A stretch of 64,000 nucleotides of DNA from Sphingobacterium sp. HMA12 (GTDB taxonomy: Bacteria > Bacteroidota > Bacteroidia > Sphingobacteriales > Sphingobacteriaceae): contig NZ_BEYR01000001.1 in the NCBI RefSeq assembly GCF_002933815.1, forward strand, positions 2,473,765 to 2,537,764. Reading direction: 5' to 3'. The position numbers and the translations under genes were made by a program. Below the pieces are notes generated by a model that saw only the letters and a program-made list of their open reading frames with translations, ran no database searches and was not told where the DNA came from. Each line of letters begins with the position of its first letter. The first letter of the stretch is position 1. Positions 1-8,088 of the stretch are shown here, piece after piece.

Positions 1-61
1 AAAAGCATTTTAGACTATCTGCTTCATACAAAATAAAAAAAAGCGAAATATCATTATCAAG

Positions 62-92
62 GCTATATCGAAACAACGATATAGCTTTTTTT
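62..92 (+). terminator. Rho-independent terminator of an upstream gene
   Basis: A perfect 9-bp stem (GCTATATCG paired with CGATATAGC, loop AAACAA) is followed directly by seven T residues. It lies upstream of the first gene and points in the plus direction, so it probably ends a gene lying to the left of the window. Confidence 0.8.
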
Positions 93-117
93 GTTCTAAT
101 AAAAACAGTTTGTTTTG

Positions 118-148
118 TTGTGACACAAATGATTAACGGTTAACTTTG
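118..148 (+). promoter_or_regulatory. Bacteroidota-type promoter for the 2-hydroxyacid dehydrogenase
   Basis: A TAACTTTG box at 141-148 matches the Bacteroidota -7 consensus TAnnTTTG. A TTG lies 20 nt upstream (118-120), about where a -33 element is expected. Transcription would start near 152, giving a leader of roughly 65 nt before the ATG at 219. Confidence 0.5.
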
Positions 149-218
149 ATGAACAGTCTACATAAAACGGGACTTCTAATTTGTTTTGCAACAAGCTACA
201 AGATAACATAACACTTAC

Positions 219-1193
219 ATGAAGATATTTATAACGAAACGAATTCCACAAAAAGGTATAGATGTATTAAAAGCTGCCGGACACCAGGTCACAATACATG
301 ACTCATCCATTCCGCTCTCTCCTACCGAACTTATTCATGCCGGACAACAGTGCGACTATATACTGAATGGCGGTATGCAAAAGTTTGATATGGACTTTTT
401 CAAAAACTGTCCCAATCTTAAAGCACTATCCCTAATGAGTGTTGGTTATGATAATGTTGACATTTCCGCAGCAACTCAATACGGTATACCCGTGAGCAAC
501 ACGCCAGGCGTACTGTCCGGAGCTACAGCTGATGTTGCCTTCCTGCTGATGCTAGCAGTTTCCAGAAAAGCTTTCTTTAACCATAAACAGATTCTTGGGG
601 GACAATGGAAAGGTTTTGACCCAACTGCTCATTTGGGCATAGAACTCAACAATAAAACATTAGGTATCTATGGCCTCGGAAGAATTGGTTTCGAATTTGC
701 CCGGAAAGCAAGAGCGGCGTATAACATGGAAATCATCTATTATAACCGTGGACGTAATCTGGAAGCCGAGCAGGTCCTAGGGGCAAGGTATGTCAACTTT
801 GATGACCTATTAACCCAAAGCGACATCCTTTCCATTCATGCCGCACTTACTACGGAAACTGCCAATAGATTCAATCAGGATACATTTAAACGTATGAAAA
901 ATACGGCAATTCTGGTCAACACTGCACGCGGAGGATTGGTGAAAGAAGAAGACTTAGTCAAGGCGCTGCGTGAGGGAGAGTTATGGGGAGCGGGACTCGA
1001 TGTCACAAACCCTGAACCCATGGCAGCAGACAACCCACTACTGAATCTTGAAAATGTCTGCATTCTACCGCATATCGGATCCGCAACTGTGGAAACCAGA
1101 GACAATATGGCCCTAATGGCGGCAAGCAATTTATTGGCAGCGATCAAAGGTGAAAAGATGCCACAAACTATAAATCCAGAAGTCTATCTATGA
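219..1193 (+). CDS. D-isomer-specific 2-hydroxyacid dehydrogenase (NAD(P)-dependent)
   Basis: A cytoplasmic oxidoreductase of the D-2-hydroxyacid dehydrogenase family that interconverts a 2-keto acid and a D-2-hydroxy acid. At 324 aa it has the normal family length. The Rossmann motif GLGRIG lies near residues 152-157, and the catalytic triad is visible: Arg237 (NTARGG), Glu266 (NPEP) and His285 (PHIGS). The N-terminal half forms the substrate lobe. Glyoxylate/hydroxypyruvate reductase is the closest functional guess, but the substrate cannot be read from sequence. The stop overlaps the start of a small downstream gene (ATGA), so the two are probably translationally coupled. Confidence 0.9.
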   Translation: MKIFITKRIPQKGIDVLKAAGHQVTIHDSSIPLSPTELIHAGQQCDYILNGGMQKFDMDFFKNCPNLKALSLMSVGYDNVDISAATQYGIPVSNTPGVLSGATADVAFLLMLAVSRKAFFNHKQILGGQWKGFDPTAHLGIELNNKTLGIYGLGRIGFEFARKARAAYNMEIIYYNRGRNLEAEQVLGARYVNFDDLLTQSDILSIHAALTTETANRFNQDTFKRMKNTAILVNTARGGLVKEEDLVKALREGELWGAGLDVTNPEPMAADNPLLNLENVCILPHIGSATVETRDNMALMAASNLLAAIKGEKMPQTINPEVYL

Positions 1194-1342
1194 AACGACA
1201 TTTCTTTCAGTTCCTGAATAAGCTCAATAAAGCAATCCTTCCCAAATATGGGAAGCAGGATCCCTTGAAACTAAAAAAGTACCAACAGGCCATATTAGCC
1301 TACCGGTACTTTATTCTTATTCGTGCCCTGGCAGATGATTAA
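1190..1342 (+). CDS. Conserved small basic protein, 50 aa
   Basis: The ATG overlaps the stop codon of the dehydrogenase as ATGA. The product begins MKRHFFQFLNKLNKAILP, is rich in Lys and aromatic residues, and ends in a hydrophobic stretch (AYRYFILIRAL). I recall short proteins of this type in Bacteroidota, sometimes labelled SsrA-binding protein although they are far too short to be SmpB. No function can be assigned. Its last 4 bases overlap the end of the convergent MscS gene. The overlapping start and family-like composition argue that it is real. Confidence 0.65.
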   Translation: MKRHFFQFLNKLNKAILPKYGKQDPLKLKKYQQAILAYRYFILIRALADD

Positions 1343-2205
1343 ATATCTGTTTTGACTTGTTTTCCCTGATCGTTCCCATTAGAAATAATGCTGATCTGTG
1401 TTGGATTCGGAGCTACACTCATATCATTTCGTTCCAGTTCAAGCATAATTTTTTCCTGCATTGAATTCCTTGCCGGCCAATAATGCTCGCGCTTTGTCCA
1501 TGCTCTTACGGTCAACACAATAGCGCTCGTTCCCAGTTCTTTCACAAATACTGTCGGTTCGGGTGTAGTCAAAACGGTCTCATTCGAGCGAAGCACCCGA
1601 AGGATAATATCCTTTGCGTCCTTTATGTTCTTATCGTACGATATGCTTACAGTATATTCAAACATCCGTTGAACGATTTTTGTATAATTCTTGATCACCG
1701 AATTAGCTAATGGACCATTCGGACTAAAGATGCGCACGCCATCGTCACCAATCAATGTTGAATATAAAATATCAATCCGCTCGACAGTTCCGGCTGTACC
1801 ATTCGCACTTGAGATGTAGTCTCCTACTTCGAAAGGTCTAAACATCAGGATCAACACTCCACCGGCAAAGTTGCTTAGGCTTCCCTGAAGTGCCATACCG
1901 ACAGCCAAACCAAAGGCAGACAATGCCGCTATAAAGGAGGTCGTCTGGATGCCAATCTGACTGGCAACGGTCAACATCAACATTACCCACATCACAATTC
2001 TTACGATACTGGAGATAAATGCACGTATTGAAGGATCAACATTTCTCTTCTCAAAACGCTTGTGCAATAATCGGTTGACAAGATCGATAACGTATTTACC
2101 AATAATCAATAAAATAATACCACCAATAATACCTGGTATTGAATCAATGACGATATCGGTCAATCGTCCAAATCTAGTCCCTAGACTATTTAAATTACTT
2201 TCCAT
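1339..2205 (-). CDS. Small-conductance mechanosensitive channel, MscS family
   Basis: An inner-membrane channel that opens under membrane tension to release solutes during hypo-osmotic shock. The 288-aa product has three N-terminal hydrophobic helices, the third being the glycine- and alanine-rich pore helix (near FGLAVGMALQGSLSNFAGG). The cytoplasmic beta domain follows (RPFEVGDYI). I chose the ATG at 2205 (MESNLNSLG) because family members start close to the first helix; an in-frame start at 2259 would add 18 residues. The gene is monocistronic and convergent with the preceding small gene. Confidence 0.88.
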   Translation of the reverse strand: MESNLNSLGTRFGRLTDIVIDSIPGIIGGIILLIIGKYVIDLVNRLLHKRFEKRNVDPSIRAFISSIVRIVMWVMLMLTVASQIGIQTTSFIAALSAFGLAVGMALQGSLSNFAGGVLILMFRPFEVGDYISSANGTAGTVERIDILYSTLIGDDGVRIFSPNGPLANSVIKNYTKIVQRMFEYTVSISYDKNIKDAKDIILRVLRSNETVLTTPEPTVFVKELGTSAIVLTVRAWTKREHYWPARNSMQEKIMLELERNDMSVAPNPTQISIISNGNDQGKQVKTDI

Positions 2206-2352
2206 GTTTATTAAATATATTTCCTTGCTTTTTGGAACAAGGATTGTTCCAACATCCAAATTTACCTTTCAAAATATTAAAATCGTTGAAAAATACCACA
2301 AAAGACCAAATTAACACCACTATAAAAAGAATATTTGAGCTAACTTTGTAGT

Positions 2353-3219
2353 ATGAATAGAAAAAACACCATTCCTATTATAGATAGTTGCAGTCTCGAT
2401 CTCAACAATAAAACAACTATCCATATTGATGACTTAAGTGAATACGTCATCAAACATGCGAATATGGTGTTTCCTCACAAGCACAATTTTTTTCATTTTG
2501 TATTATTTACGAAAGGGTCAGGTGATCACATCATCGATTTCAATCATTATAAAATTAAACCCTTTCAAATCTACTTCATGGCTCCGGGTCAAGTGCATAC
2601 CTGGAATTTTGTCGGCGATGAAGGAGGCTATGTCGTCAATTTTTCGGTCGACTATTTCCAATCGTTTTTATTACGTACAGATTATCTGGAGCGTTTCAGT
2701 TTCCTACAGGGCAAAATTGAGCATTTAATTTTTGAACTGGAAGGACCTTGTCGTGCTCAGGCAACCAATATTCTGGATGAAATCTTATCGGCTAAGTCTA
2801 GCGGCTTATCCGAAGATTATATCCGTACACTGCTACTCCAATTTCTATTATATGTCTCCATTTGTTCAGAAAAGGAACAAAAAGACGGAAGCAACCCCTA
2901 TAATCATAAAATATTCAATAGCTTTCAGCAATTAGTTGAACAACAGTTTAAATCTACCAAATTACCGAGTGTATATGCGGATCAACTATTTATCACCCCA
3001 AATCACCTGAATGCGATCTGTAAATCCTATATCGGTCAGTCCGCTGGGGAGATCATCCGCAACCGGATTGTCCTGGAAGCAAAGCGACTGTTAATTAATC
3101 GAAATTTAAATATCACTGAAATTGCAAATGAATTGCAGTTTAAGGACAACTCTTATTTCACCAAATTTTTTAAAAAATCCACTGATCTCACACCCGAGGA
3201 GTTCAGAAAACAATTATAA
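2353..3219 (+). CDS. AraC-family transcriptional regulator with cupin sensor domain
   Basis: A DNA-binding regulator of 288 aa. The N-terminal half resembles an AraC cupin, with HKHNFFHFVLFTKGSG and GQVHTWNF, ligand-pocket-like strands containing His. The C-terminal ~100 residues hold two helix-turn-helix motifs (ITEIANELQFKDNSYFTKFF, then the TPEEFRK ending). A TAACTTTG -7 box lies only 4 nt before the ATG, so the transcript may have almost no leader. The gene ends 2 nt before the DUF983 gene, suggesting cotranscription with DUF983 and the cysteine desulfurase. The effector is unknown. Confidence 0.88.
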   Translation: MNRKNTIPIIDSCSLDLNNKTTIHIDDLSEYVIKHANMVFPHKHNFFHFVLFTKGSGDHIIDFNHYKIKPFQIYFMAPGQVHTWNFVGDEGGYVVNFSVDYFQSFLLRTDYLERFSFLQGKIEHLIFELEGPCRAQATNILDEILSAKSSGLSEDYIRTLLLQFLLYVSICSEKEQKDGSNPYNHKIFNSFQQLVEQQFKSTKLPSVYADQLFITPNHLNAICKSYIGQSAGEIIRNRIVLEAKRLLINRNLNITEIANELQFKDNSYFTKFFKKSTDLTPEEFRKQL

Positions 3220-3221
3220 CT

Positions 3222-3647
3222 ATGGAAGAAGTTAAATACGAACTATCGGAATTCAAAGCCGCATGGCAAGCAAAATGTCCAAGATGTAGAGTCGGTCATG
3301 TCTACAAAGGCCCTGCCTATGGCCTAAAGGTACAAAAGATGAACAGTCATTGTGAATACTGTGGTCTCCGTTATGAGCGTGAGCCGGGTTATTTCTATGG
3401 TGCGATGTATGTCACCTATGCATTTGCCATCGCAGAGATGGTGACAGCCTGTATGGCAACTTACATCCTTACCGGCAATGATTCGTCCTTCATTCTTTAT
3501 GCGACTGTTGCGATATTAAGTGTTGTATTAATGTCTCCCTTCAATTATCGGTATTCACGTATCATTTTGATGTACTGGCTGACGCCGGGGTTGCGCTATG
3601 ACCCCAATGTCAAAAAGAAGGAAGTTGATGTGAAAGCTTCTGCATAA
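3222..3647 (+). CDS. DUF983 family zinc-ribbon membrane protein
   Basis: A 141-aa protein with two Cys pairs (CPRC near residues 19-22 and CEYC near 44-47) forming a probable zinc ribbon. The family-typical segment REPGYFYGAMYVTYAF follows, then two hydrophobic helices (about residues 60-85 and 90-110). DUF983 proteins are widespread, their function is unknown, and no enzymatic motif is present. It starts 2 nt after the AraC gene and lies 20 nt before the cysteine desulfurase gene, so the three probably form one transcript. Confidence 0.85.
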   Translation: MEEVKYELSEFKAAWQAKCPRCRVGHVYKGPAYGLKVQKMNSHCEYCGLRYEREPGYFYGAMYVTYAFAIAEMVTACMATYILTGNDSSFILYATVAILSVVLMSPFNYRYSRIILMYWLTPGLRYDPNVKKKEVDVKASA

Positions 3648-3667
3648 ACAGCATTATCCTTATCTTT

Positions 3668-4852
3668 ATGCTGATGAAGGATATCCTATATTTGGACAAC
3701 AATGCAACCACCCGAATTTTGGATGAAGTATGGCAGGAAATGATCCCTTATTTCATCCAAAATTATGCAAATGCGTCCAGTGTTTATCACCAGATGGGTA
3801 GAGCAGCAAATGCAGCGGTTCAACAGAGCAGAGCGCAAGTCGCCGAGGCTTTAAATTGTACGTCAAAGGAAATTTTTTTCAATTCCGGCGCGACAGAGAG
3901 CATCAATACTGTACTGCACGGCGTATTTGATAAATACCGGTCTCAAGGAAATCATATCATTACAGCCACTACAGAGCATAAAGCGGTATTAAGTTGCTGT
4001 GAACAACTGACCAAACAAGGGGCTCAAATCACCTATCTTCCCGTTGACAGTCAGGGGCACATAGTCTTGGATGATCTTAAACGTGCCATTACCGCCAAAA
4101 CCATATTAATCTGTCTGATGGCTGCGAATAATGAGACTGGCGTACTGACTGAGATCGAACAGGTGGCCTCCATCTGCCATAAAGAAGATATTCTATTTTT
4201 TTGCGACGCTACACAAGCAATCGGAAAAATTGCGATCGACCTCCAGCAGCTTCCTATTGATCTTTTATGTCTGAGTGCACATAAAATTCATGGCCCAAAA
4301 GGAATTGGTGCACTTTATATCCGACGCAAATCAAAGCCCATTCAGCTTACTTCATTAATTTTAGGTGGTGGTCAGGAGAATGGTTTTCGGGGCGGAACCT
4401 ACAATGTTCCGGCCATCGTTGGCTTTGGAAAGGCGATCTCTATGCTAAACCCACAAGCCTATACAAACGTTCGGGCATATCGGGATCTATTGGAAGCCGA
4501 ACTGGCTTATATTCCTGAAATTATTATACATGGGCAAGATACTCCCCGCTTACCTACGACAAGCTATATCAGTTTTAAACATGTGCTTGCAAGCGAGATT
4601 ATGACCGCCTGTCCTACCTTGGCCCTGTCCTCCGGCTCCGCCTGTGTTACCGGATCAAGGGAACCCTCACATGTACTGATGGCTATGGGTATATCCAAAG
4701 AAGATGCACTTTCTGCAATTAGATTTAGCCTAAGTATATTGACCACAGGTGAAGAAATCCTACAATGCGTACAATTGATCAAAGAAGCTGTACAAAAAAT
4801 AAGAGATCAATCGCCCATATGGCAACTTTATAAGGCCGGTTTGATCAGTTAA
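3668..4852 (+). CDS. Cysteine desulfurase (NifS/IscS-like)
   Basis: A pyridoxal-phosphate enzyme that converts cysteine to alanine and passes persulfide sulfur to Fe-S or thio-cofactor assembly. In the 394-aa product the N-terminal LDNNATT motif, His104 (TTEHKAV), Schiff-base Lys206 (LSAHKIHGPKG) and catalytic loop Cys326 (SSGSACVTG) are all present. The loop resembles group I (NifS/IscS) enzymes rather than SufS. An alternative ATG lies two codons downstream at 3674. The IscA-type carrier gene is 80 nt downstream but has its own promoter-like region. No IscU is adjacent, so the scaffold must be encoded elsewhere. Confidence 0.9.
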   Translation: MLMKDILYLDNNATTRILDEVWQEMIPYFIQNYANASSVYHQMGRAANAAVQQSRAQVAEALNCTSKEIFFNSGATESINTVLHGVFDKYRSQGNHIITATTEHKAVLSCCEQLTKQGAQITYLPVDSQGHIVLDDLKRAITAKTILICLMAANNETGVLTEIEQVASICHKEDILFFCDATQAIGKIAIDLQQLPIDLLCLSAHKIHGPKGIGALYIRRKSKPIQLTSLILGGGQENGFRGGTYNVPAIVGFGKAISMLNPQAYTNVRAYRDLLEAELAYIPEIIIHGQDTPRLPTTSYISFKHVLASEIMTACPTLALSSGSACVTGSREPSHVLMAMGISKEDALSAIRFSLSILTTGEEILQCVQLIKEAVQKIRDQSPIWQLYKAGLIS

Positions 4853-4903
4853 TTTATGACATTCTAAAAACTTAAGAGCAGACGAAATATAGCGATATTG
4901 TAT

Positions 4904-4928
4904 GTATCTTTGTCTACAACAAAGATAC
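4904..4928 (+). promoter_or_regulatory. Inverted repeat overlapping the -7 box of the IscA-type gene
   Basis: GTATCTTTG (4904-4912) and CAAAGATAC (4920-4928) form a perfect 9-nt inverted repeat with a 7-nt spacer. The left arm contains TATCTTTG, a match to the TAnnTTTG -7 box, and the ATG follows 4 nt after the right arm. The dyad could be an operator, or a 5'-terminal mRNA hairpin placed against the start codon. Confidence 0.5.
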
Positions 4929-4932
4929 AACT

Positions 4933-5259
4933 ATGATTACAGTTACAGATAAAGCAAAAACTCGTATCGAGGAAATCATGAAGGATGAGCAATATGACGG
5001 CAATTACTTTGTGCGCGTTGCTGTAGAAAGTGGTGGTTGCTCAGGTTTAAGCTATAAACTGAATTTCGATAATGAGGAAAAAAAGGGAGACCAGTTTTTC
5101 GAAGATAAAGGCGTTAAAATCTGTTTGGATATCAAATCATTCCTCTATTTAGCGGGAACGGAACTTGATTACTCCGATGGGTTGGACGGAAAAGGATTTG
5201 AATTTCATAATCCAAATGCAAGCCGTACATGTGCCTGTGGCGAGAGTTTCTCGGTATAA
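4933..5259 (+). CDS. Iron-sulfur cluster carrier, IscA/SufA/ErpA family
   Basis: A 108-aa A-type Fe-S carrier that receives nascent clusters and hands them to apoproteins. The three invariant cysteines are present: Cys36 (ESGGCSGLSY) and the C-terminal pair Cys100 and Cys102 (TCACGESF). The length is typical. It follows a cysteine desulfurase, fitting a sulfur-supply/Fe-S context, and ends at a strong terminator. The sequence does not distinguish IscA from SufA or ErpA. Confidence 0.92.
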   Translation: MITVTDKAKTRIEEIMKDEQYDGNYFVRVAVESGGCSGLSYKLNFDNEEKKGDQFFEDKGVKICLDIKSFLYLAGTELDYSDGLDGKGFEFHNPNASRTCACGESFSV

Positions 5260-5286
5260 GCGGATCCCATTCCATAAAATAAAAAA

Positions 5287-5316
5287 AGCCCTGAAAATTA
5301 TTTCAGGGCTTTTTTT
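5287..5316 (+). terminator. Rho-independent terminator after the IscA-type gene
   Basis: A perfect 10-bp stem (AGCCCTGAAA / TTTCAGGGCT) with an ATTA loop is followed by six further T residues. It lies 27 nt after the stop codon. Confidence 0.9.
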
Positions 5317-5472
5317 ATTAGGTCGGCTGAGTTTAGTTGCACCGACAAATTAATAGTTTAACAATTACATATTGACCTATTCGCTTTTTCTTGTAATATT
5401 TATATTTTTTCAACATTTTAATAGATAAATATCAAAAATCACAACAAAACATATTAGCAAATGATATTTTCA

Positions 5473-5480
5473 TATTTTTG
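5473..5480 (+). promoter_or_regulatory. Putative -7 promoter box of asnA
   Basis: TATTTTTG matches TAnnTTTG and lies 31 nt before the ATG at 5512. I do not see a clear -33 element, so this is supported by one box only. Confidence 0.35.
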
Positions 5481-5511
5481 TATCAAATAACTGAATAAGA
5501 AAAATGATGCG

Positions 5512-6558
5512 ATGTACAACGATCCGTACATGGCTTTTCAATTGACTCATATGGAGGGAAGAAAACTTTTAAATACCGAAGTTGCTATCAGCTTCGTTAA
5601 AGATACATTTGTCCAAGAATTAAAAAACAAGCTAAATCTGATTCCAATTTCGTCACCGCTGGTGGTTCTGGATGGTACAGGATTAAACGATGATCTGAAT
5701 GGCATCGAGCGCCCTGTTTCCTTTCCGATCAAATCCCTAAATGAAAAGCGGGCAGTCGTGGTTCATTCGTTGGCGAAATGGAAAAGAGTACGGCTAAAAG
5801 AGCTTGAAATGTTACCGGGTGAAGGTATTGTCACAGATATGAAAGCTCTTCGTCCAGATGAAGATTACACCCCTATACATTCCATTTATGTAGATCAATG
5901 GGACTGGGAAAAAGTGATCGGAAAAGATCAACGTAATTTGGTTCTCCTGAAGGATACTGTACTCAATATATACGAATCACTTCGATTTACAGAATTACAG
6001 GTGGAGCGTAAATATCCACAAATAAAAGCGATTCTCCCGGAGACCATTACATTTATCTCCTCCGAAGAGTTATTGCAAAGGTATCCCGATTTAAGTGCCA
6101 AAGAACGAGAAAATGCCATCACAAAAGAATACGGTGCCGTATTTCTGTATGGCATTGGCGGTGCACTGAGCAATGGAGTAGCACATGACGGTCGAGCGGC
6201 AGATTACGACGATTGGAGCACAACTAACGAAGCTGGCTACAATGGTTTAAATGGTGATATTCTTGTTTGGAACCCGATTTTAAATTCAGCATTCGAGCTT
6301 TCATCCATGGGTATTCGTGTTGATAAAAAAGCATTAGCCCATCAGATGGCAATCAGAAATTGCAGCGAAAAGTCCAAACTCACGTTTCACAGTATGCTTC
6401 TTAACGATGAACTGCCCGAATCTATGGGCGGCGGTATCGGCCAGTCCCGTGTATGCATGTTTATGCTAAAAAAACAACATATCGGCGAAGTACAGGTCAG
6501 TATCTGGGAAGAAGATAAAAAACAGGCACTGCGAGAAGAAGGTATTGACATACTCTAA
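5512..6558 (+). CDS. asnA: Aspartate--ammonia ligase (asparagine synthetase A)
   Basis: Makes asparagine from aspartate, ammonia and ATP, related in fold to class II aminoacyl-tRNA synthetases. The 348-aa product shows the family N-terminus (SFVKDTFVQEL, VLDGTGLNDDLNG, VVHSLAKWKR), the central VDQWDWEK segment, the YGIGGAL and NGDILVWNP regions, and the C-terminal GGGIGQSRVCM motif equivalent to a class II motif 3. It stands alone between two terminators. The enzyme uses free ammonia, which is notable in a genome region that also encodes urease, though the genes are far apart. Confidence 0.94.
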   Translation: MYNDPYMAFQLTHMEGRKLLNTEVAISFVKDTFVQELKNKLNLIPISSPLVVLDGTGLNDDLNGIERPVSFPIKSLNEKRAVVVHSLAKWKRVRLKELEMLPGEGIVTDMKALRPDEDYTPIHSIYVDQWDWEKVIGKDQRNLVLLKDTVLNIYESLRFTELQVERKYPQIKAILPETITFISSEELLQRYPDLSAKERENAITKEYGAVFLYGIGGALSNGVAHDGRAADYDDWSTTNEAGYNGLNGDILVWNPILNSAFELSSMGIRVDKKALAHQMAIRNCSEKSKLTFHSMLLNDELPESMGGGIGQSRVCMFMLKKQHIGEVQVSIWEEDKKQALREEGIDIL

Positions 6559-6636
6559 ACCGATACTTCTAAAGTATTATACTCCGGATCTTAAAAAGCA
6601 TTCAATCGCTATAAAGTCCATTACGAAAATCTGGCC

Positions 6637-6677
6637 AAGGTAATCCATCTGAAAGAGGTGGGTTACCTTTTCGTTTT
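6637..6677 (+). terminator. Probable terminator between asnA and the helicase gene
   Basis: AAGGTAATCC and GGGTTACCTT form a 10-bp stem with one G-T wobble and a loop of about 13 nt, followed by TTCGTTTT. The tail is imperfect, so termination may be partial. Confidence 0.55.
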
Positions 6678-6695
6678 AATTAGTACTTTTGTGCA

Positions 6696-8000
6696 ATGCA
6701 GCTAGAAGCTATTTTAAACAAATTAGGTATTTCATCCCTGAATGAAATGCAACAAAAGGTATTGGATGCCTACCAGCAGGACAAAGATCTTATCTTACTC
6801 TCCCCTACAGGATCAGGAAAAACATTAGCCTTTTCATTATTAATACTACAACAGCTAAAAGATATCGCCCGTGAAGTACAGGTCTTGGTTTTAGTGCCCA
6901 CCCGTGAACTTGCTTTACAGATCGAGCAAGTCATCCGAAAACTGACAACAGGATACAAAGTGACTTGCGCCTATGGCGGACATAGCACACGAATCGAAAA
7001 AAATGCTTTCAAAGATGCGCCCTCTATTCTGATCGGTACTCCCGGTCGAATAAAACAGCATCTTGAAGAAGGAAATTTTGATCCTACGCAGATCCATACC
7101 CTCATACTGGATGAATTTGACAAGTCACTGGAACTTGGATTTCATCAGCAAATGGATTTTATCATTCGGCATATGCCCCAAATTAAGTCGCGCGTATTGA
7201 CATCTGCGACAACAATGGAAACGATTCCGGCCTTTACACAGATTCAGGATCCCATTACTGTCGATTTCTTGAAAAATGCAAACAATATCCCACGGATCAC
7301 AATAAAAAAAGTAGTTGCTACCAGCCAAAAGAAACTCGAAGCACTATTAAAACTTATCTGCAAGATCGGCACAAAAAAAATGATTATTTTTTGCAACCAC
7401 CGCGATGCTGTAGAGCATATCAGTGAATTATTGAACAATCGCAATATTATTCATGACATTTTTCATGGCGGCTTGGAGCAGCAGGACAGAGAACTGGCGC
7501 TGCTAAAATTCAGAAACCACTCCAACAATGTCCTGATTACAACGGACCTTGCTGCCCGGGGACTGGATATTCCCGAGGTAGACGCCATCATTCATTATCA
7601 ACTTCCGCACAAGGAAGATGACTTTACCCATCGCAACGGAAGGACTGCACGTATGCAGGCCAAAGGTGATGTGTATGTGATATTAAAACCCGAAGAAAAT
7701 TATCCCTATATTTCCGCCGATACAGCTGAAGAAGAATTTCCTGATTTTTATGATCTTCCCGAAAACTCTCCTTTTGCGACACTTTATGTCAGCGCGGGAA
7801 GGAAGGACAAAATCAACAAAATTGACATCGTTGGCTTTCTGCTGAATCTGGGCGGAATCGAAAAAGACGATATTGGCATTATCGAAGTCAAAGACAAAGT
7901 CGCGTATGTTGCGGTTAAACGCAAACTTGCTTTAACGATCATTAATACCGCAAACGGACAAAAGGTCAAAGGTCGAAAAGTGAAAGTTGGGAGAACTTAG
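6696..8000 (+). CDS. DEAD-box-type ATP-dependent RNA helicase, DbpA-like
   Basis: An RNA helicase of 434 aa. Motif I is SPTGSGKT (36-43), motif Ia PTRELALQ, motif Ib GTPGR, motif III SAT (170-172), and motif VI HRNGRTAR. Motif II reads DEFD (139-142) instead of DEAD. The last ~70 residues (from KINKIDIVGFLLN) resemble the DbpA RNA-binding domain, which in E. coli DbpA targets 23S rRNA during 50S assembly. A ribosome-assembly role is therefore likely but inferred. The gene ends at a strong bidirectional terminator. Confidence 0.9.
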   Translation: MQLEAILNKLGISSLNEMQQKVLDAYQQDKDLILLSPTGSGKTLAFSLLILQQLKDIAREVQVLVLVPTRELALQIEQVIRKLTTGYKVTCAYGGHSTRIEKNAFKDAPSILIGTPGRIKQHLEEGNFDPTQIHTLILDEFDKSLELGFHQQMDFIIRHMPQIKSRVLTSATTMETIPAFTQIQDPITVDFLKNANNIPRITIKKVVATSQKKLEALLKLICKIGTKKMIIFCNHRDAVEHISELLNNRNIIHDIFHGGLEQQDRELALLKFRNHSNNVLITTDLAARGLDIPEVDAIIHYQLPHKEDDFTHRNGRTARMQAKGDVYVILKPEENYPYISADTAEEEFPDFYDLPENSPFATLYVSAGRKDKINKIDIVGFLLNLGGIEKDDIGIIEVKDKVAYVAVKRKLALTIINTANGQKVKGRKVKVGRT

Positions 8001-8029
8001 AAAGCATAACGACGTGTATCTGCGTATAA

Positions 8030-8062
8030 AAAAAGAGGTTTGCCGGCAAACCTCTTTTTTTA
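8030..8062. terminator. Bidirectional terminator between helicase and mqnA
   Basis: AAAGAGGTTTGCC / GGCAAACCTCTTT is a perfect palindromic stem flanked by an A-run on the left and a T-run on the right. It can therefore stop transcription from both convergent genes. Confidence 0.9.
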
Positions 8063-8088
8063 TTTCTAGCACGCTAAGCTTTATTTGA

